From assembly GCF_018917235.1 (NCBI RefSeq), contig NZ_JAHLOF010000003.1, positions 248,001 through 312,000 of the forward strand: a stretch of 64,000 nucleotides of DNA, written 5' to 3'. The notes beneath the pieces are model-generated. The model did no database searches and was not told the DNA's origin. It was given only the letters and a program-made list of their open reading frames with translations. Both the position numbers and the translations under genes were made by a program. Of the stretch, positions 1 to 9,090 are shown piece by piece (the first letter of the stretch is position 1; each line of letters starts with the position of its first letter). The DNA comes from Metaclostridioides mangenotii (lineage in GTDB: Bacteria > Bacillota > Clostridia > Peptostreptococcales > Peptostreptococcaceae).

Positions 1-168
1 TAGAAAACAGGATCCTACAGCTGCAAAGGCATTGTTTCCTACAAATCTACCTACAACTATGGAATCCACAACATTGTATATTTGTTGAAATAAATTTCCA
101 ATAAACATAGGAATAAAAAAACTAACGATAATTCCCATTGGTTTACCTTTTGTCATATCAGCCTCCAT
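1..168 (-). CDS. MATE family efflux transporter, N-terminal part (cut by window edge)
   Basis: The first 56 codons of a gene that runs off the left end. The start is an ATG at 168 with GGAGGG seven bases upstream. The protein opens with a short polar segment and then IPMFIGNLFQQIYNVVDSI and VGRFVG, the first-helix signature of MATE (NorM-like) cation/drug antiporters. It begins only 17 nt after the stop of the upstream siderophore-type ATPase gene with no terminator between, so it is very probably the fourth gene of that iron-transport operon. This placement suggests, by inference, export of a siderophore or metal-linked compound. Everything beyond residue 56 is outside the window. Confidence 0.85.
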   Translation of the reverse strand, partial: MEADMTKGKPMGIIVSFFIPMFIGNLFQQIYNVVDSIVVGRFVGNNAFAAVGSCFL

Positions 169-185
169 AATATTCCCTCCAATAT

Positions 186-971
186 TTAAGATATATAATC
201 CTCAGCTTCTGGCAATTTATATGAAATAGCCATCTTACCATTTATAGGATTTGTGTATATATCACAATCTATTTCATATACGGATTTAACAAGTTCCTCA
301 GTTAATATTTGATCTGGTTTTCCATAAGTAACTATCTCTCCATTCTTTATAACGTACAATATATCACAGTAATTAGATGCAATTGATAAGTCATGTAGAG
401 CAGCTAATACTCCTATGTTTAACGACTTAACTATAGAGAAAATCTGTAATTGATATTTTATATCCAAATGATTTGTAGGCTCATCAAGAATCAAAAAATC
501 AGGTTGTTGAGCGATAGTTCTAGCAAGTATAGCTCTTTGTTTCTCTCCTCCTGAAAGAGTTAAGTAACTTCTATCAGAGTATGAAACTAAATCTACTTTT
601 TTTAAAGCTCTGTATACAATATCATGATCTTCTTTATTATCTGGTTCCATTAAGCTCTTATGTGGTGTTCTCCCCATCATCACCATATCATAAACTGAAA
701 AATCGAAACTTAAATCATTGAACTGTCCAACAACTCCCATTTGTTTTGAAACTGCCTTTGGAGTAGATCTTAAAATATCTTTTTCCCCTAAAAAAACAGA
801 TCCTTTATCAGGTTTAATAACTTTATAAATACTCTTTAACAATGTTGATTTTCCACATCCATTCGGACCAATAATCCCTACGAATTTTCCGTCATTAACA
901 TATAAGGATATATCTTTGACAATTTTTACACCTGATAAACTAACAAATAGGTTATCAACTTTTAAATTCAT
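186..971 (-). CDS. Iron-siderophore type ABC transporter ATPase (FecE/FhuC-like)
   Basis: A 261-residue ATPase that would power import of a ferric chelate through the adjacent FecCD permease. Walker A GPNGCGKST lies near residue 35, the signature LSGGEKQR near 139, Walker B ILDEPTNHLD near 161, and an H-loop AALHDLS near 195. An in-frame start seven codons upstream exists, but GGAGGT sits just before the ATG at 971 and the preceding permease stops at 973, so this internal ATG is the better start. Heme or cobalamin import cannot be excluded from the ATPase alone. The Fur-like box upstream of the operon favours iron. Confidence 0.88.
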   Translation of the reverse strand: MNLKVDNLFVSLSGVKIVKDISLYVNDGKFVGIIGPNGCGKSTLLKSIYKVIKPDKGSVFLGEKDILRSTPKAVSKQMGVVGQFNDLSFDFSVYDMVMMGRTPHKSLMEPDNKEDHDIVYRALKKVDLVSYSDRSYLTLSGGEKQRAILARTIAQQPDFLILDEPTNHLDIKYQLQIFSIVKSLNIGVLAALHDLSIASNYCDILYVIKNGEIVTYGKPDQILTEELVKSVYEIDCDIYTNPINGKMAISYKLPEAEDYIS

Positions 972-972
972 C

Positions 973-2088
973 CTACTTACCTCCAAACCCATAACTCTTT
1001 TTTATCAACATATACATAAATACAGGCGCTCCAAGTATAGATGTAATAATACCAATTGGTAATTCGCTATATGGAATTATAGTTCTAGCTAATATATCAG
1101 CCCAAATCAAAAATATCGCACCACATAGTATACTTAGAGGTAAAAGTATTTTATTATCAGAACCAACAATGCTTCTAACAATATGTGGAACTATTAGTCC
1201 CACAAATCCTATGATTCCACATGTAGCTACTATAACACCTGTTACCGCAACTGAAATCACCATATAAACTCTCCTATAAGCATTAAGATTGATACCTAAT
1301 GTTATCGCAGATTCTTCTCCGATCATCATGGTATTCATAATCCTAGACTGTGGTAAAAGTAGTATTACAGCAAGTGATACAATAATAACAACAACCGGTA
1401 GCTTACCCCATTGTGCAGAACTCAAGCTTCCCATTGTCCAAAATGTTACAGAACGGATGCCTTCTGCATCATTAGCAAAATAAACAATGAAGCTTGAAAC
1501 AGAATTACATAAAGCATTTATTACGGTGCCAGTAAGTACCAATTTAACAGAGGACATTTTCCCTCCCATGCCTGCAAACCCCATTACCATAATAGAAGCA
1601 AGAAATGCGCCTAAAAATGCCCAAAATGCAATTCCTATCTCACTAAGAATACTTATTGATCCAAAGCCAATCATAATAGAGAAAGTTGCCCCTAATGAAG
1701 CCCCTGAAGAAATTCCTAATATATACGGATCGGCTAATGGATTTTGCACTGAAGCCTGCATAACCACACCACATAAAGTTAAACCAACACCTGCAATCAT
1801 CGCCAACAAAACTCTTGGCAATCTAATCTGCCAAATAATATCTTCAAACATTTTTAATTGATCTGAATTGCTAATTTGTAAACCAGTTAGCTTACCAATC
1901 AATATTTGATAAGATTGATTGATCGGAATAGAAACTTGTCCTACTGATACCGAAACTATGATAGACAGTATAAGAATAATAACTAGAGCAATTATGGTCG
2001 TAGAAAATACCGAACGTTTTCTTAAAATACTCTCATAGCCCTCTAAATTGTTCTTTTCTATTCTTAATTCTTGTATTGAAGAAGACAT
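973..2088 (-). CDS. FecCD/BtuC family ABC transporter permease
   Basis: A 371-residue polytopic membrane protein with about ten hydrophobic helices. Family hallmarks are RLPRVLLAMIAGVGL near residue 90, ASVQNPLADPYILGISSGA near 112-130, and IIGFVGLIVPHIVR near 290, the helix and coupling segments of BtuC/FhuB-type importers. It would form the channel for a ferric siderophore or related chelate. Two bases separate its start from the stop of the lipoprotein gene, and its own stop nearly touches the ATPase start, so translation is tightly coupled. It has a charged 30-residue N-terminal tail before helix 1. Confidence 0.9.
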   Translation of the reverse strand: MSSSIQELRIEKNNLEGYESILRKRSVFSTTIIALVIILILSIIVSVSVGQVSIPINQSYQILIGKLTGLQISNSDQLKMFEDIIWQIRLPRVLLAMIAGVGLTLCGVVMQASVQNPLADPYILGISSGASLGATFSIMIGFGSISILSEIGIAFWAFLGAFLASIMVMGFAGMGGKMSSVKLVLTGTVINALCNSVSSFIVYFANDAEGIRSVTFWTMGSLSSAQWGKLPVVVIIVSLAVILLLPQSRIMNTMMIGEESAITLGINLNAYRRVYMVISVAVTGVIVATCGIIGFVGLIVPHIVRSIVGSDNKILLPLSILCGAIFLIWADILARTIIPYSELPIGIITSILGAPVFMYMLIKKSYGFGGK

Positions 2089-2090
2089 AT

Positions 2091-3125
2091 CTAATTTCCT
2101 CCGAACATCTCAGGTTGAATAAATTTTGCAACATCTTTATACAGTTCGGAAAGTTCAGTACTTCCACGTATAGCATTTGTATAATCCGCAACCATTACAT
2201 TACCTGTTTTTATCGCCGTCACATTTTTAAGTCTTTTGTTGGATAGTAACTTATTTTTTATTGATTCACTATCAGAACCTTGAAACTCAGTAATAATTAT
2301 TTTGTCTGGATTTGCAGCTATAATAGACTCAGTCGACATTTCTATATACGAATCATTTGAAAGTTCTAAGTACTTTCCGCCTACATCCTCAATAACTTCG
2401 TCAATTACACACCCTGAACGTGGATAGTAATTATAATTTTCTCGTCCTGAGCTTGCAACAAGTAGAACATTTGGTTTATTTTTTGCATTTTTTGTGATCT
2501 TTTTTATTTTATTAATCTTTGTTTTTTCTTCGGTTAAGTACTTAGTTGTCTTATCTTCAACGCTAAAAACTTTACCAAGGTTCTTAATATCATTGAAATA
2601 CTCATCTATACTTCTTCCTATCGTAAAGTTAACTGCTGGAAGAACTGAAACACCTCTTTCATTCCAGAAAGAAATATCACCTACTCTATCTTCTTTAAAT
2701 GATGAAGACATACCATAAATAATATCTGGCTGCAGAGCAATCATAGTTTCTTTTGATGGCCATGTTTTAGACATAACTGGCAACTTAGAAACTTCATCCT
2801 CGTATTTTGATGAGGATTGATCTAGATATCCTACACCAACAATCCTATCCTTAAGCCCAAACTCAATCATAAGCTCAGCCATGGCTTGGCCTATTACTAT
2901 AATTCTTTTAGGTTCTTTATCTATAGTTTGAACTATTTCTTTACCCTCATCTGTGTAGACATTAATATCTAAAGGATAAGCGTCATTGTAATTATTTGTA
3001 TCTATTTGAGAATGTTCTCCTATATTTTGATTATCTACAGCCTTTGTTCGAATAGATTTAGAACATCCTGACATCATAAAAATGAAAATAGTACCTATAA
3101 ATAGTGTCATGTACTTTTTAAACAT
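2091..3125 (-). CDS. ABC transporter substrate-binding lipoprotein, siderophore/heme/B12 class
   Basis: A 344-residue lipoprotein with lipobox MSGC at Cys20, a polar linker to about residue 50, and then the class III binding fold (PF01497-like). Clear elements are EPKRIIVIGQAMAELMIEFG near 77 and LQPDIIYG near 130. It would bind the ferric chelate outside the membrane and deliver it to the permease. First gene of the operon: GGAGGTAATTTA precedes the ATG at 3125, and a Fur-like box lies 26-40 bases upstream. The substrate cannot be read from sequence. No cobalamin riboswitch precedes it, which argues for iron over vitamin B12. Confidence 0.88.
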   Translation of the reverse strand: MFKKYMTLFIGTIFIFMMSGCSKSIRTKAVDNQNIGEHSQIDTNNYNDAYPLDINVYTDEGKEIVQTIDKEPKRIIVIGQAMAELMIEFGLKDRIVGVGYLDQSSSKYEDEVSKLPVMSKTWPSKETMIALQPDIIYGMSSSFKEDRVGDISFWNERGVSVLPAVNFTIGRSIDEYFNDIKNLGKVFSVEDKTTKYLTEEKTKINKIKKITKNAKNKPNVLLVASSGRENYNYYPRSGCVIDEVIEDVGGKYLELSNDSYIEMSTESIIAANPDKIIITEFQGSDSESIKNKLLSNKRLKNVTAIKTGNVMVADYTNAIRGSTELSELYKDVAKFIQPEMFGGN

Positions 3126-3150
3126 TAAATTACCTCCTTTTAATTGTAAT

Positions 3151-3165
3151 TGATAGTTATTTTCA
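3151..3165 (-). promoter_or_regulatory. Fur-like box upstream of the first siderophore operon
   Basis: Plus-strand TGATAGTTATTTTCA matches the 7-1-7 Fur consensus TGATAATnATTATCA at 12 of 14 positions. It sits 26 bases before the start codon of the lipoprotein gene, where bound repressor would block initiation or early transcription. Inferred to give iron-dependent repression of the importer-MATE operon. Confidence 0.6.
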
Positions 3166-3361
3166 TTAACCTTCTTAAAACTATATTAACAAAAGAGTTC
3201 AAAATTTATATGTTGATATGGCCACCGATTATGTTGAGAAAAAACCTTTTTATGAAATGTTCAATTGATTATTAAAAATAAAACTTAACCAAAAGCTGAT
3301 TAGATAAATAATAAAAAATTTAAATTAAATATTAGGTGTGATTTTACCTATATTTTTAAAT

Positions 3362-3396
3362 AAAAAAGTCAGAAAACATACGTTTCCTGACTTTTT
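3362..3396 (-). terminator. Terminator of the second siderophore operon
   Basis: AAAAAGTCAGGAAAC and GTTTTCTGACTTTTT pair around a short loop and end in a T-run on the minus strand, 32 bases past the stop of the ABC exporter gene. Confidence 0.85.
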
Positions 3397-3427
3397 ATTA
3401 TATTCTCTTTTTTAGAGGGTTCATTTA

Positions 3428-5155
3428 TTAAGCTAAAACACTTTGTCTATCGTACAATCTTGAATAAATCCCTTTATTATTTACCAATTCTTTATGTGTC
3501 CCTACTTCATCTATTACACCGTTATTTAAAACAACGATCTTATCTGCATTTTTAACGGTAGACAATCTATGAGCAATAATTAAAGTAGTTCTTCCCTTCG
3601 ATAATGCTTCTAGGGCCAATTGTATCGCCGCTTCTGTTTCCGAATCAAGTGCAGAAGTAGCTTCATCTAATATCAATATAGAAGGATTCTTGAGAAACAT
3701 TCTAGCTATTGATAATCTTTGTTTTTGACCTCCAGATAGTTTAACTCCTCTTTCTCCAATAAATGTATTTAAACCATCAGGCATTGCAAGTATAACGTCT
3801 TCAAGTTGGGCTTGCCTTACTGCTTTCCAGATTTCTTCTTCTGTTGCATCGAGTTTGCCATAAGCTATGTTCTCACGTATAGTACCATCAAACAAAAATA
3901 CATCCTGTTGAACAATACCGATATGGCTTCTCAATGAATTAACAGTTATATTTTTAGTGTCAATTCCATCTACATATATATTCCCATCTTCCAAATCATA
4001 AAATCTAGGTAGAAGACTGCATAAAGAAGATTTACCTGATCCAGATGGCCCAACTAATGCGACAGTTTGGCCAGCATCGATTTTTAAATCAATATTATTT
4101 AAAACATTGATATCATCACTATCATAACTAAATGTAACGTCTTTATATAAAATATCACCTTTAACCTTATCAATCGACTTTGCACCTGGTTGATCTTTTA
4201 CATCAGGATTTGTTTCTAAAAGACTAAGGAATCTTTTAAATCCTGCTACACCTTTTGGATATGTCTCAATAATTGATGCAATTTTTGCAATTGGCGATAA
4301 AAATACATTTGATAACATTACGAAAGATATGAATTCACCATTACTCATTTCTCCATTTAGTACAAACCAAGTCCCACATAATAATACAAATATAGATACT
4401 AGTTTCATAAGTATAAAACTTAAAGATGAATTCCAAGCCATAATTTTATACGTAACGCACTTTGTCAAAAAGAAATTATGATTATTTTTTTGAAACTTAT
4501 TTATCTCATAATCTTCGTTCGTAAAAGCTTGAACAACACGCATTCCGCTAACATTATTTTCTACACGTGCATTGTAATTACCTATTTCTTCATACATATG
4601 ATCAAATGCAATAGCCATCTTCTTGCTGAAGTATAAAGAAAGATATATAATAAATGGAACAGTTATAAAGGTTATAATCGTTAACTTTAAATTTATAGAA
4701 AGCATAATAGATAATGCTCCTATAAGCGTCATAGCTGCAATAAACATATCTTCTGGGCCATGATGGGCTAACTCCCCCATATCCATAAGATCATTAGTCA
4801 TCCTAGAAACTAAATGTCCAGTTTTATTATTATCAAAAAATCTAAACGAGAGTCTTTGAACATGCTCAAAAAGTACTTTTCTCATATCCGCTTCTATACT
4901 TATACCTAACTTGTGACCCCAATATGTAACTATATAATGTAAAATTGAACTTACTATATATATACCGAATAAGATCATACATCCATAAAGAATATACGTC
5001 CAATTTCCCTTTGGCAGAAAATCATCTAAAACTAAACTTATAGCAAGCGGGAAAACAAGTTCTAGTAGGGCTGATAAAGTAGCACATGTAAAATCTACTA
5101 TAAAAAGCTTTTTATATGGTTTGTAATAGGAGAAAAACTTCCTCAATATATTCAA
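3428..5155 (-). CDS. ABC exporter with fused membrane and ATPase domains
   Basis: A 575-residue half-transporter: six-helix membrane domain to about residue 310, then an ATPase domain with Walker A GPSGSGKSS near 367, signature LSGGQKQR near 473, Walker B ILILDEATSALD near 493 and H-loop IIAHRL. This is the lipid/peptide/drug exporter family (MsbA/BmrA-like), not an importer. It is the last gene of the siderophore operon. The TTG start overlaps the stop of the preceding ATPase gene in the sequence TTGA, and GGAGAG lies ten bases upstream. Its place at the end of an import operon suggests, by inference, export or recycling of the siderophore, or detoxification. It may form a homodimer, as no partner half is nearby. 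Confidence 0.88.
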   Translation of the reverse strand: MNILRKFFSYYKPYKKLFIVDFTCATLSALLELVFPLAISLVLDDFLPKGNWTYILYGCMILFGIYIVSSILHYIVTYWGHKLGISIEADMRKVLFEHVQRLSFRFFDNNKTGHLVSRMTNDLMDMGELAHHGPEDMFIAAMTLIGALSIMLSINLKLTIITFITVPFIIYLSLYFSKKMAIAFDHMYEEIGNYNARVENNVSGMRVVQAFTNEDYEINKFQKNNHNFFLTKCVTYKIMAWNSSLSFILMKLVSIFVLLCGTWFVLNGEMSNGEFISFVMLSNVFLSPIAKIASIIETYPKGVAGFKRFLSLLETNPDVKDQPGAKSIDKVKGDILYKDVTFSYDSDDINVLNNIDLKIDAGQTVALVGPSGSGKSSLCSLLPRFYDLEDGNIYVDGIDTKNITVNSLRSHIGIVQQDVFLFDGTIRENIAYGKLDATEEEIWKAVRQAQLEDVILAMPDGLNTFIGERGVKLSGGQKQRLSIARMFLKNPSILILDEATSALDSETEAAIQLALEALSKGRTTLIIAHRLSTVKNADKIVVLNNGVIDEVGTHKELVNNKGIYSRLYDRQSVLA

Positions 5156-5973
5156 TTAGAATTCACTCTCCTTATATTTGTGTAATCAGTTTTTATCAAA
5201 TCATAAGTAATACATACTGGACGATGTGTTCTAGGATCTTTAACTATTTCGGCATCTATATTAAAGGTTTTTTTAAGTACCGTCCTAGTCATAACTTCAT
5301 CAGGTGTTCCACTTGAAATAATTTTCCCACTACGAATTGCAATCATATAGTCAGCAAAACGTGCTGCAAGATTTAAATCATGTATTACCATAACAATCGT
5401 ACTTCCTTGTCTTTTATTTAATTCATATAGTAATTCCAATACTTCTAATTGGTGAGATAAGTCTAAATACGTAGTAGGCTCATCTAGTAAAATTATACCT
5501 GTCTGTTGCGCAAGGGCCATAGCTATCCAAACTCTTTGTCTCTGTCCACCAGAAAGAGTGTCTACAGATCTGTCAGCAAATTCCGAGATCTTTGTAGCAT
5601 CTAATGCCCAAGAAATAATATTTTTATCTTCAGATGTAAGACTTCCCAATCCTTTTTGATGTGGATATCGTCCATAAGCTACTAGCTCACCCACAGTAAG
5701 CCCGTTTGGAGATTGTGGTGACTGCGGTAAAACTGCCATTCTCTTTGCAATTTCTTTTGTTGATAATTTTTTAATATCGTCACCATTTATATAAATCATG
5801 CCGTTCTTTGGTTTCATAATACGGCCTAAAGATTTCAATATAGTAGATTTACCACAACCATTGGGACCAATAATAGTAGTTATTTTTCCTTCAGGAATAC
5901 CTACATTTAGATTTTCTACTATTACACTTTCATCATAAGCAATAGATAGATTTTTTGCTTCTATACTAATCAT
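5152..5973 (-). CDS. Ferric-siderophore ABC transporter ATPase (FecE/YusV-like)
   Basis: 273 residues with Walker A GPNGCGKST near 36, signature LSGGQRQRVWIAMA near 141, Walker B IILLDEPTTYLDLSHQLE near 160 and H-loop VIHDLNLA near 195. The DEPTTYLDLSHQ stretch is typical of siderophore-uptake ATPases such as FhuC, FecE and YusV. It follows the second permease gene after 33 bases and would energise the permease pair encoded at 6007-8039. Its final codons overlap the TTG start of the ABC exporter, so the two are probably translated in a coupled way. Confidence 0.9.
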   Translation of the reverse strand: MISIEAKNLSIAYDESVIVENLNVGIPEGKITTIIGPNGCGKSTILKSLGRIMKPKNGMIYINGDDIKKLSTKEIAKRMAVLPQSPQSPNGLTVGELVAYGRYPHQKGLGSLTSEDKNIISWALDATKISEFADRSVDTLSGGQRQRVWIAMALAQQTGIILLDEPTTYLDLSHQLEVLELLYELNKRQGSTIVMVIHDLNLAARFADYMIAIRSGKIISSGTPDEVMTRTVLKKTFNIDAEIVKDPRTHRPVCITYDLIKTDYTNIRRVNSN

Positions 5974-6006
5974 TTTTTATTACCTACTTTCTATATATAT
6001 GAACAA

Positions 6007-7014
6007 TTATTCTGAACGAGCCAGAAGATATATAAAATAAGGGGTACTAAGAATAGTGATAATAATACCAGTAGGTATATCTGCACCAAAACTCACAGTA
6101 CGCGTTATTGTGTCAGCTAAAACCATAATCAGTGCCCCTATTAGTGCACAACTTGGAAGAAGTACCTTGTGATTAGGGCCTACTATCTTTCTAGCTATAT
6201 GCGGTGAAATCAGTCCAACAAAGAACATAGATCCACCTAATGCTACACTCCCAGAAGCTAAAGCTACTGCCGATATAGATAATCCTAAGAACTCTTTTTT
6301 TACTGGAACACCGACTCCTGTAGCTAATTGATTACCTAAATTTAAAATATTTAATGTTCTAGCTTTATAATAAACATATAAACAAAATACAAGTATCCAT
6401 GGTAGTAATATAGCTATATATCTCCAATCATCTCCCCAAAGACTTCCTACTAACCACTTTTGTGCGAATTCAAATTGGTTACGGTTTAATTTCAGTGTAA
6501 TAAACAGTGACAAAGCTCCAAATCCAGTATTCATCGCAACACCTGTAAGAACAAGTCTAGTTGGAGACATGTCTGCGTTTCGTTTATAGGATAATACATA
6601 AATTAGTATTGCGGCAATCATTCCTCCAATAAATGACAGTACCGGTAAAGCAATAGCTGAAGAAACACCATTAACTGCAAATACTGATAAATAAATAAGC
6701 ATAAATAATCCTGATCCAGAACTAATTCCTAATATTCCTGGATCCGCCAGGTCGTTTTTAAATAGAGCTTGTAGAATACAACCGGAAGTTGCCATACCTA
6801 TACCAACAAGAATCGATAAAACAATACGGGGTAGACGAAATTCATAAACTATTAAATTTTGTTTTTGTGTCCCGTTGCCAAGTATGACATTTAGTACTTC
6901 ACTTGGATTTAGGTTCATCTTTCCAACATTCATACTAACAATAACTGATAATAGTAAAGCTAATAGCAATACAAAAGTTAATATATTTTTTTTCATAACA
7001 TTATTTATTCTCAC
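6007..7014 (-). CDS. FecCD family siderophore permease, second subunit
   Basis: 335 residues and about nine or ten membrane helices. FecCD landmarks are FRLPRIVLSILVGIGMATSG near 59, LFKNDLADPGILGISSGSG near 88 and FFVGLISPHIARKIVGPNHK near 263. It pairs with the permease at 7011-8039, as FeuB/FeuC and YfiZ/YfhA do in Bacillus. The start is GTG at 7014, overlapping the stop of the first permease (GTGA), with GGAGG eight bases upstream, so the two subunits are translationally coupled and likely made in equal amounts. Confidence 0.9.
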   Translation of the reverse strand: MRINNVMKKNILTFVLLLALLLSVIVSMNVGKMNLNPSEVLNVILGNGTQKQNLIVYEFRLPRIVLSILVGIGMATSGCILQALFKNDLADPGILGISSGSGLFMLIYLSVFAVNGVSSAIALPVLSFIGGMIAAILIYVLSYKRNADMSPTRLVLTGVAMNTGFGALSLFITLKLNRNQFEFAQKWLVGSLWGDDWRYIAILLPWILVFCLYVYYKARTLNILNLGNQLATGVGVPVKKEFLGLSISAVALASGSVALGGSMFFVGLISPHIARKIVGPNHKVLLPSCALIGALIMVLADTITRTVSFGADIPTGIIITILSTPYFIYLLARSE

Positions 7015-8039
7015 TCAAATGACCTCCTTTCCTTTCTTGATATATAAAGAAAGAAAGGCACCCCAATAATTGAAAACATTATTCCTAATGGAGTTTCATA
7101 TGGTTTATTTATTAATCTTCCAAATAAATCTGCTCCTACCATAAAAGCTGCCCCGTATAAAGCTGATGCGGGTATTATGTATCTATAATCAACTCCTATT
7201 AAGAAGCGCATCATATGAGGTATAATAAGTCCCACAAACCCTATAGGCCCTGCTATAGAAACAGATATTCCTGCCAGTATAAGTACTACTATTGATGCTA
7301 CCGATTTAACAAATACGGTCTTCTGACCTAATCCCTTAGCTACGTCTTCACCTAAACTCAGTACTGTAATTGAAGGGGACAGTATAATTGATAATATCAT
7401 ACCCATAATGAACCACGGTGCGACTACTAGAAGGTCTCCGAAAGAAACACTAGCTACCCCTCCTGATGACCAGTAGCTAAGCTGTTGCCCAATATTAAAC
7501 TTAATTGCAATATAGGAACTCATTGCACTGAAAAGCATAGATATTGAGATTCCAGATAGTACAAGCCTTTGTGGCGTCATTCCTCTCTTACTTAATGAAG
7601 CAATAAAATAAGTTATCCCAACTCCTAGTCCTGCACCTGCAAATGAAAATAAGCTAAGATTAGAATACGAACTTCCTGGGAAAAAAGCTAAACAAATTGC
7701 TATTGCAAAGGCAGCACCTGAATTTACTCCCATAAGACCTGAGTCGGCTAATGGGTTTCTCGTACTTCCCTGCATTATCGCCCCTGCAACTGCTAGACTT
7801 GCTCCAACAATAATATCTCCGAAAGTACGAGGTAAGCGAAGTGTCCTAATAATTTGATGTTCAGTTATATTTGGATTAAATTTTATTATAGCTTCCCATG
7901 CCGTTGCTATATCCATATTAGCTGCACCAAATGAAATGGACCCAGCTAAAAAAATAATTAAAAGTACTAAGCCTATAGCCATAAATAATATAAAATCTAC
8001 TTTACCTCTTTTTTGTGATTCTAAATTTTGTGTTTGCAT
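7011..8039 (-). CDS. FecCD family siderophore permease, first subunit
   Basis: 342 residues with the same fold as the next gene. IRTLRLPRTFGDIIVGASLA near 63, STRNPLADSGLMGVNSGAA near 92 and PIGFVGLIIPHMMRFLIG near 265 identify the FecCD family. The gene lies 50 bases after the nearest substrate-binding lipoprotein gene and is preceded by AAGGA. The two-permease, one-ATPase layout is that of catecholate or hydroxamate siderophore importers. With three binding proteins feeding one channel, several chelates may share this pair. Confidence 0.9.
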   Translation of the reverse strand: MQTQNLESQKRGKVDFILFMAIGLVLLIIFLAGSISFGAANMDIATAWEAIIKFNPNITEHQIIRTLRLPRTFGDIIVGASLAVAGAIMQGSTRNPLADSGLMGVNSGAAFAIAICLAFFPGSSYSNLSLFSFAGAGLGVGITYFIASLSKRGMTPQRLVLSGISISMLFSAMSSYIAIKFNIGQQLSYWSSGGVASVSFGDLLVVAPWFIMGMILSIILSPSITVLSLGEDVAKGLGQKTVFVKSVASIVVLILAGISVSIAGPIGFVGLIIPHMMRFLIGVDYRYIIPASALYGAAFMVGADLFGRLINKPYETPLGIMFSIIGVPFFLYISRKERRSFE

Positions 8040-8089
8040 TTCAATTCCTTCTTACATAATTATTTTATAAAACTTAAAATTATACAGAT

Positions 8090-9022
8090 CTATCTATTAG
8101 TAGTATCTAGAATAGCATCAACGAATTTATCAAGTTGTACATCCATAGAATATATATCTACATAGAAGTATAATTCTGCACTAGTTTTTATAACTCTTCC
8201 TTCTTTTACTGCTTTAATATTATTCCATATATCGTTGTCTGCTAAGATATTTGGACCTCCCCAAGTTGAGTTAATCACATAATCTCCACAGTATTCAGGT
8301 AAGGCTTCTAGTGATAGCTCTCTATATTGGTCTGCATCTATAATTTCTTTTTCTATTATATCTGGCGCTTTAAGGTCAAGGTAGTCATAAAATATTTCTC
8401 CTCCTCTACCATATTTATTACCAAATATCATCAATGTCTTACCAGAATCACTTTCTATTAATGTAAAGGTCTTATCCATTACTCCTGCTTTATTTAACTT
8501 TTCTTTGCTATCTTTTACTTTTTGTTTAAAATTATCTATTACCTTTTTAGCTTCTTCCTGCTTTCCAACAGCCTCACCTATAAGAGTTACTCTCTCTTCC
8601 GTAGTTAGTTCTCCAAAAGGAATAAGTATAGTCGGTGCTATTTTATTTAATTTTTCATAGTCTTCCTCTTTTACTACTATCAACAAATCTGGATCAAGCT
8701 CCATTACTTCTTCTGGCTCCCATTTTTCAATTGTAGCAACACCAGCTAATTCATTTTTAAATGCTGATTCTTCCTTAGGTTTTTCTGTTGCTATAGGTTT
8801 TACACCCATTGCTAGTAAATCCCCTTGGTAACAACTTACAGCTACTCTCTTTGGGTTTGATGGAACTTCAATATCACCTTTAACGGTTCTTACTTTTCTT
8901 GTATTAGGCTCAGCTTCTGATTTTTTATTAATATTACTACTATTAGAGCAACCAATTGCCAACATCGAAATAATAAAAATCATACAAGCCAAAGGAATAA
9001 ATTTCATTCTTTTTATAATCAC
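8090..9022 (-). CDS. Siderophore-binding lipoprotein, paralogue 3 of 3
   Basis: A 310-residue lipoprotein of the FeuA/YfiY class with lipobox LAIGC. The open frame extends 20 codons further upstream, but a GTG at 9022 with AGGTGAGG before it aligns with the starts of the two upstream paralogues and gives a normal signal peptide. After Cys come a polar linker and the helical-backbone fold (PF01497-like) with EVPSNPKRVAVSCYQGDLLA near 58 and WEPEEVMELDPDLLIV near 110. Most of the sequence matches the two upstream copies. It would deliver ferric siderophore to the 6007-8039 permease. Confidence 0.87.
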   Translation of the reverse strand: MIIKRMKFIPLACMIFIISMLAIGCSNSSNINKKSEAEPNTRKVRTVKGDIEVPSNPKRVAVSCYQGDLLAMGVKPIATEKPKEESAFKNELAGVATIEKWEPEEVMELDPDLLIVVKEEDYEKLNKIAPTILIPFGELTTEERVTLIGEAVGKQEEAKKVIDNFKQKVKDSKEKLNKAGVMDKTFTLIESDSGKTLMIFGNKYGRGGEIFYDYLDLKAPDIIEKEIIDADQYRELSLEALPEYCGDYVINSTWGGPNILADNDIWNNIKAVKEGRVIKTSAELYFYVDIYSMDVQLDKFVDAILDTTNR

Positions 9023-9090
9023 TTTGTATCGCCTCACCTTTATGAGTATTTTATGTATGACCGACATACATTTTTTTATCAAAATTATCT

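Larger units (their letters stand above)
3126..3427. other. Intergenic region with Fur-like box and terminator
   Basis: This 302-base gap separates the first siderophore operon from the end of the second. It holds the ribosome site and Fur-like box of the lipoprotein gene (3125-3165) and the hairpin terminator of the ABC exporter gene (3362-3396). I see no further gene. A weak -35-like TTGAAC (minus strand, 3197-3202) has no convincing -10 partner. Confidence 0.6.

Noticed and set aside
1289-1861. Plus-strand open frames inside the FecCD permease gene
   Set aside because: They lie fully opposite a gene with clear family motifs, lack ribosome sites and show no recognisable protein.
3126-3427. 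Possible cobalamin riboswitch upstream of the first importer
   Set aside because: Only a short GGCCACC is present. The conserved B12 box and the expected 200-base fold are missing, and a Fur-like box explains the region better.
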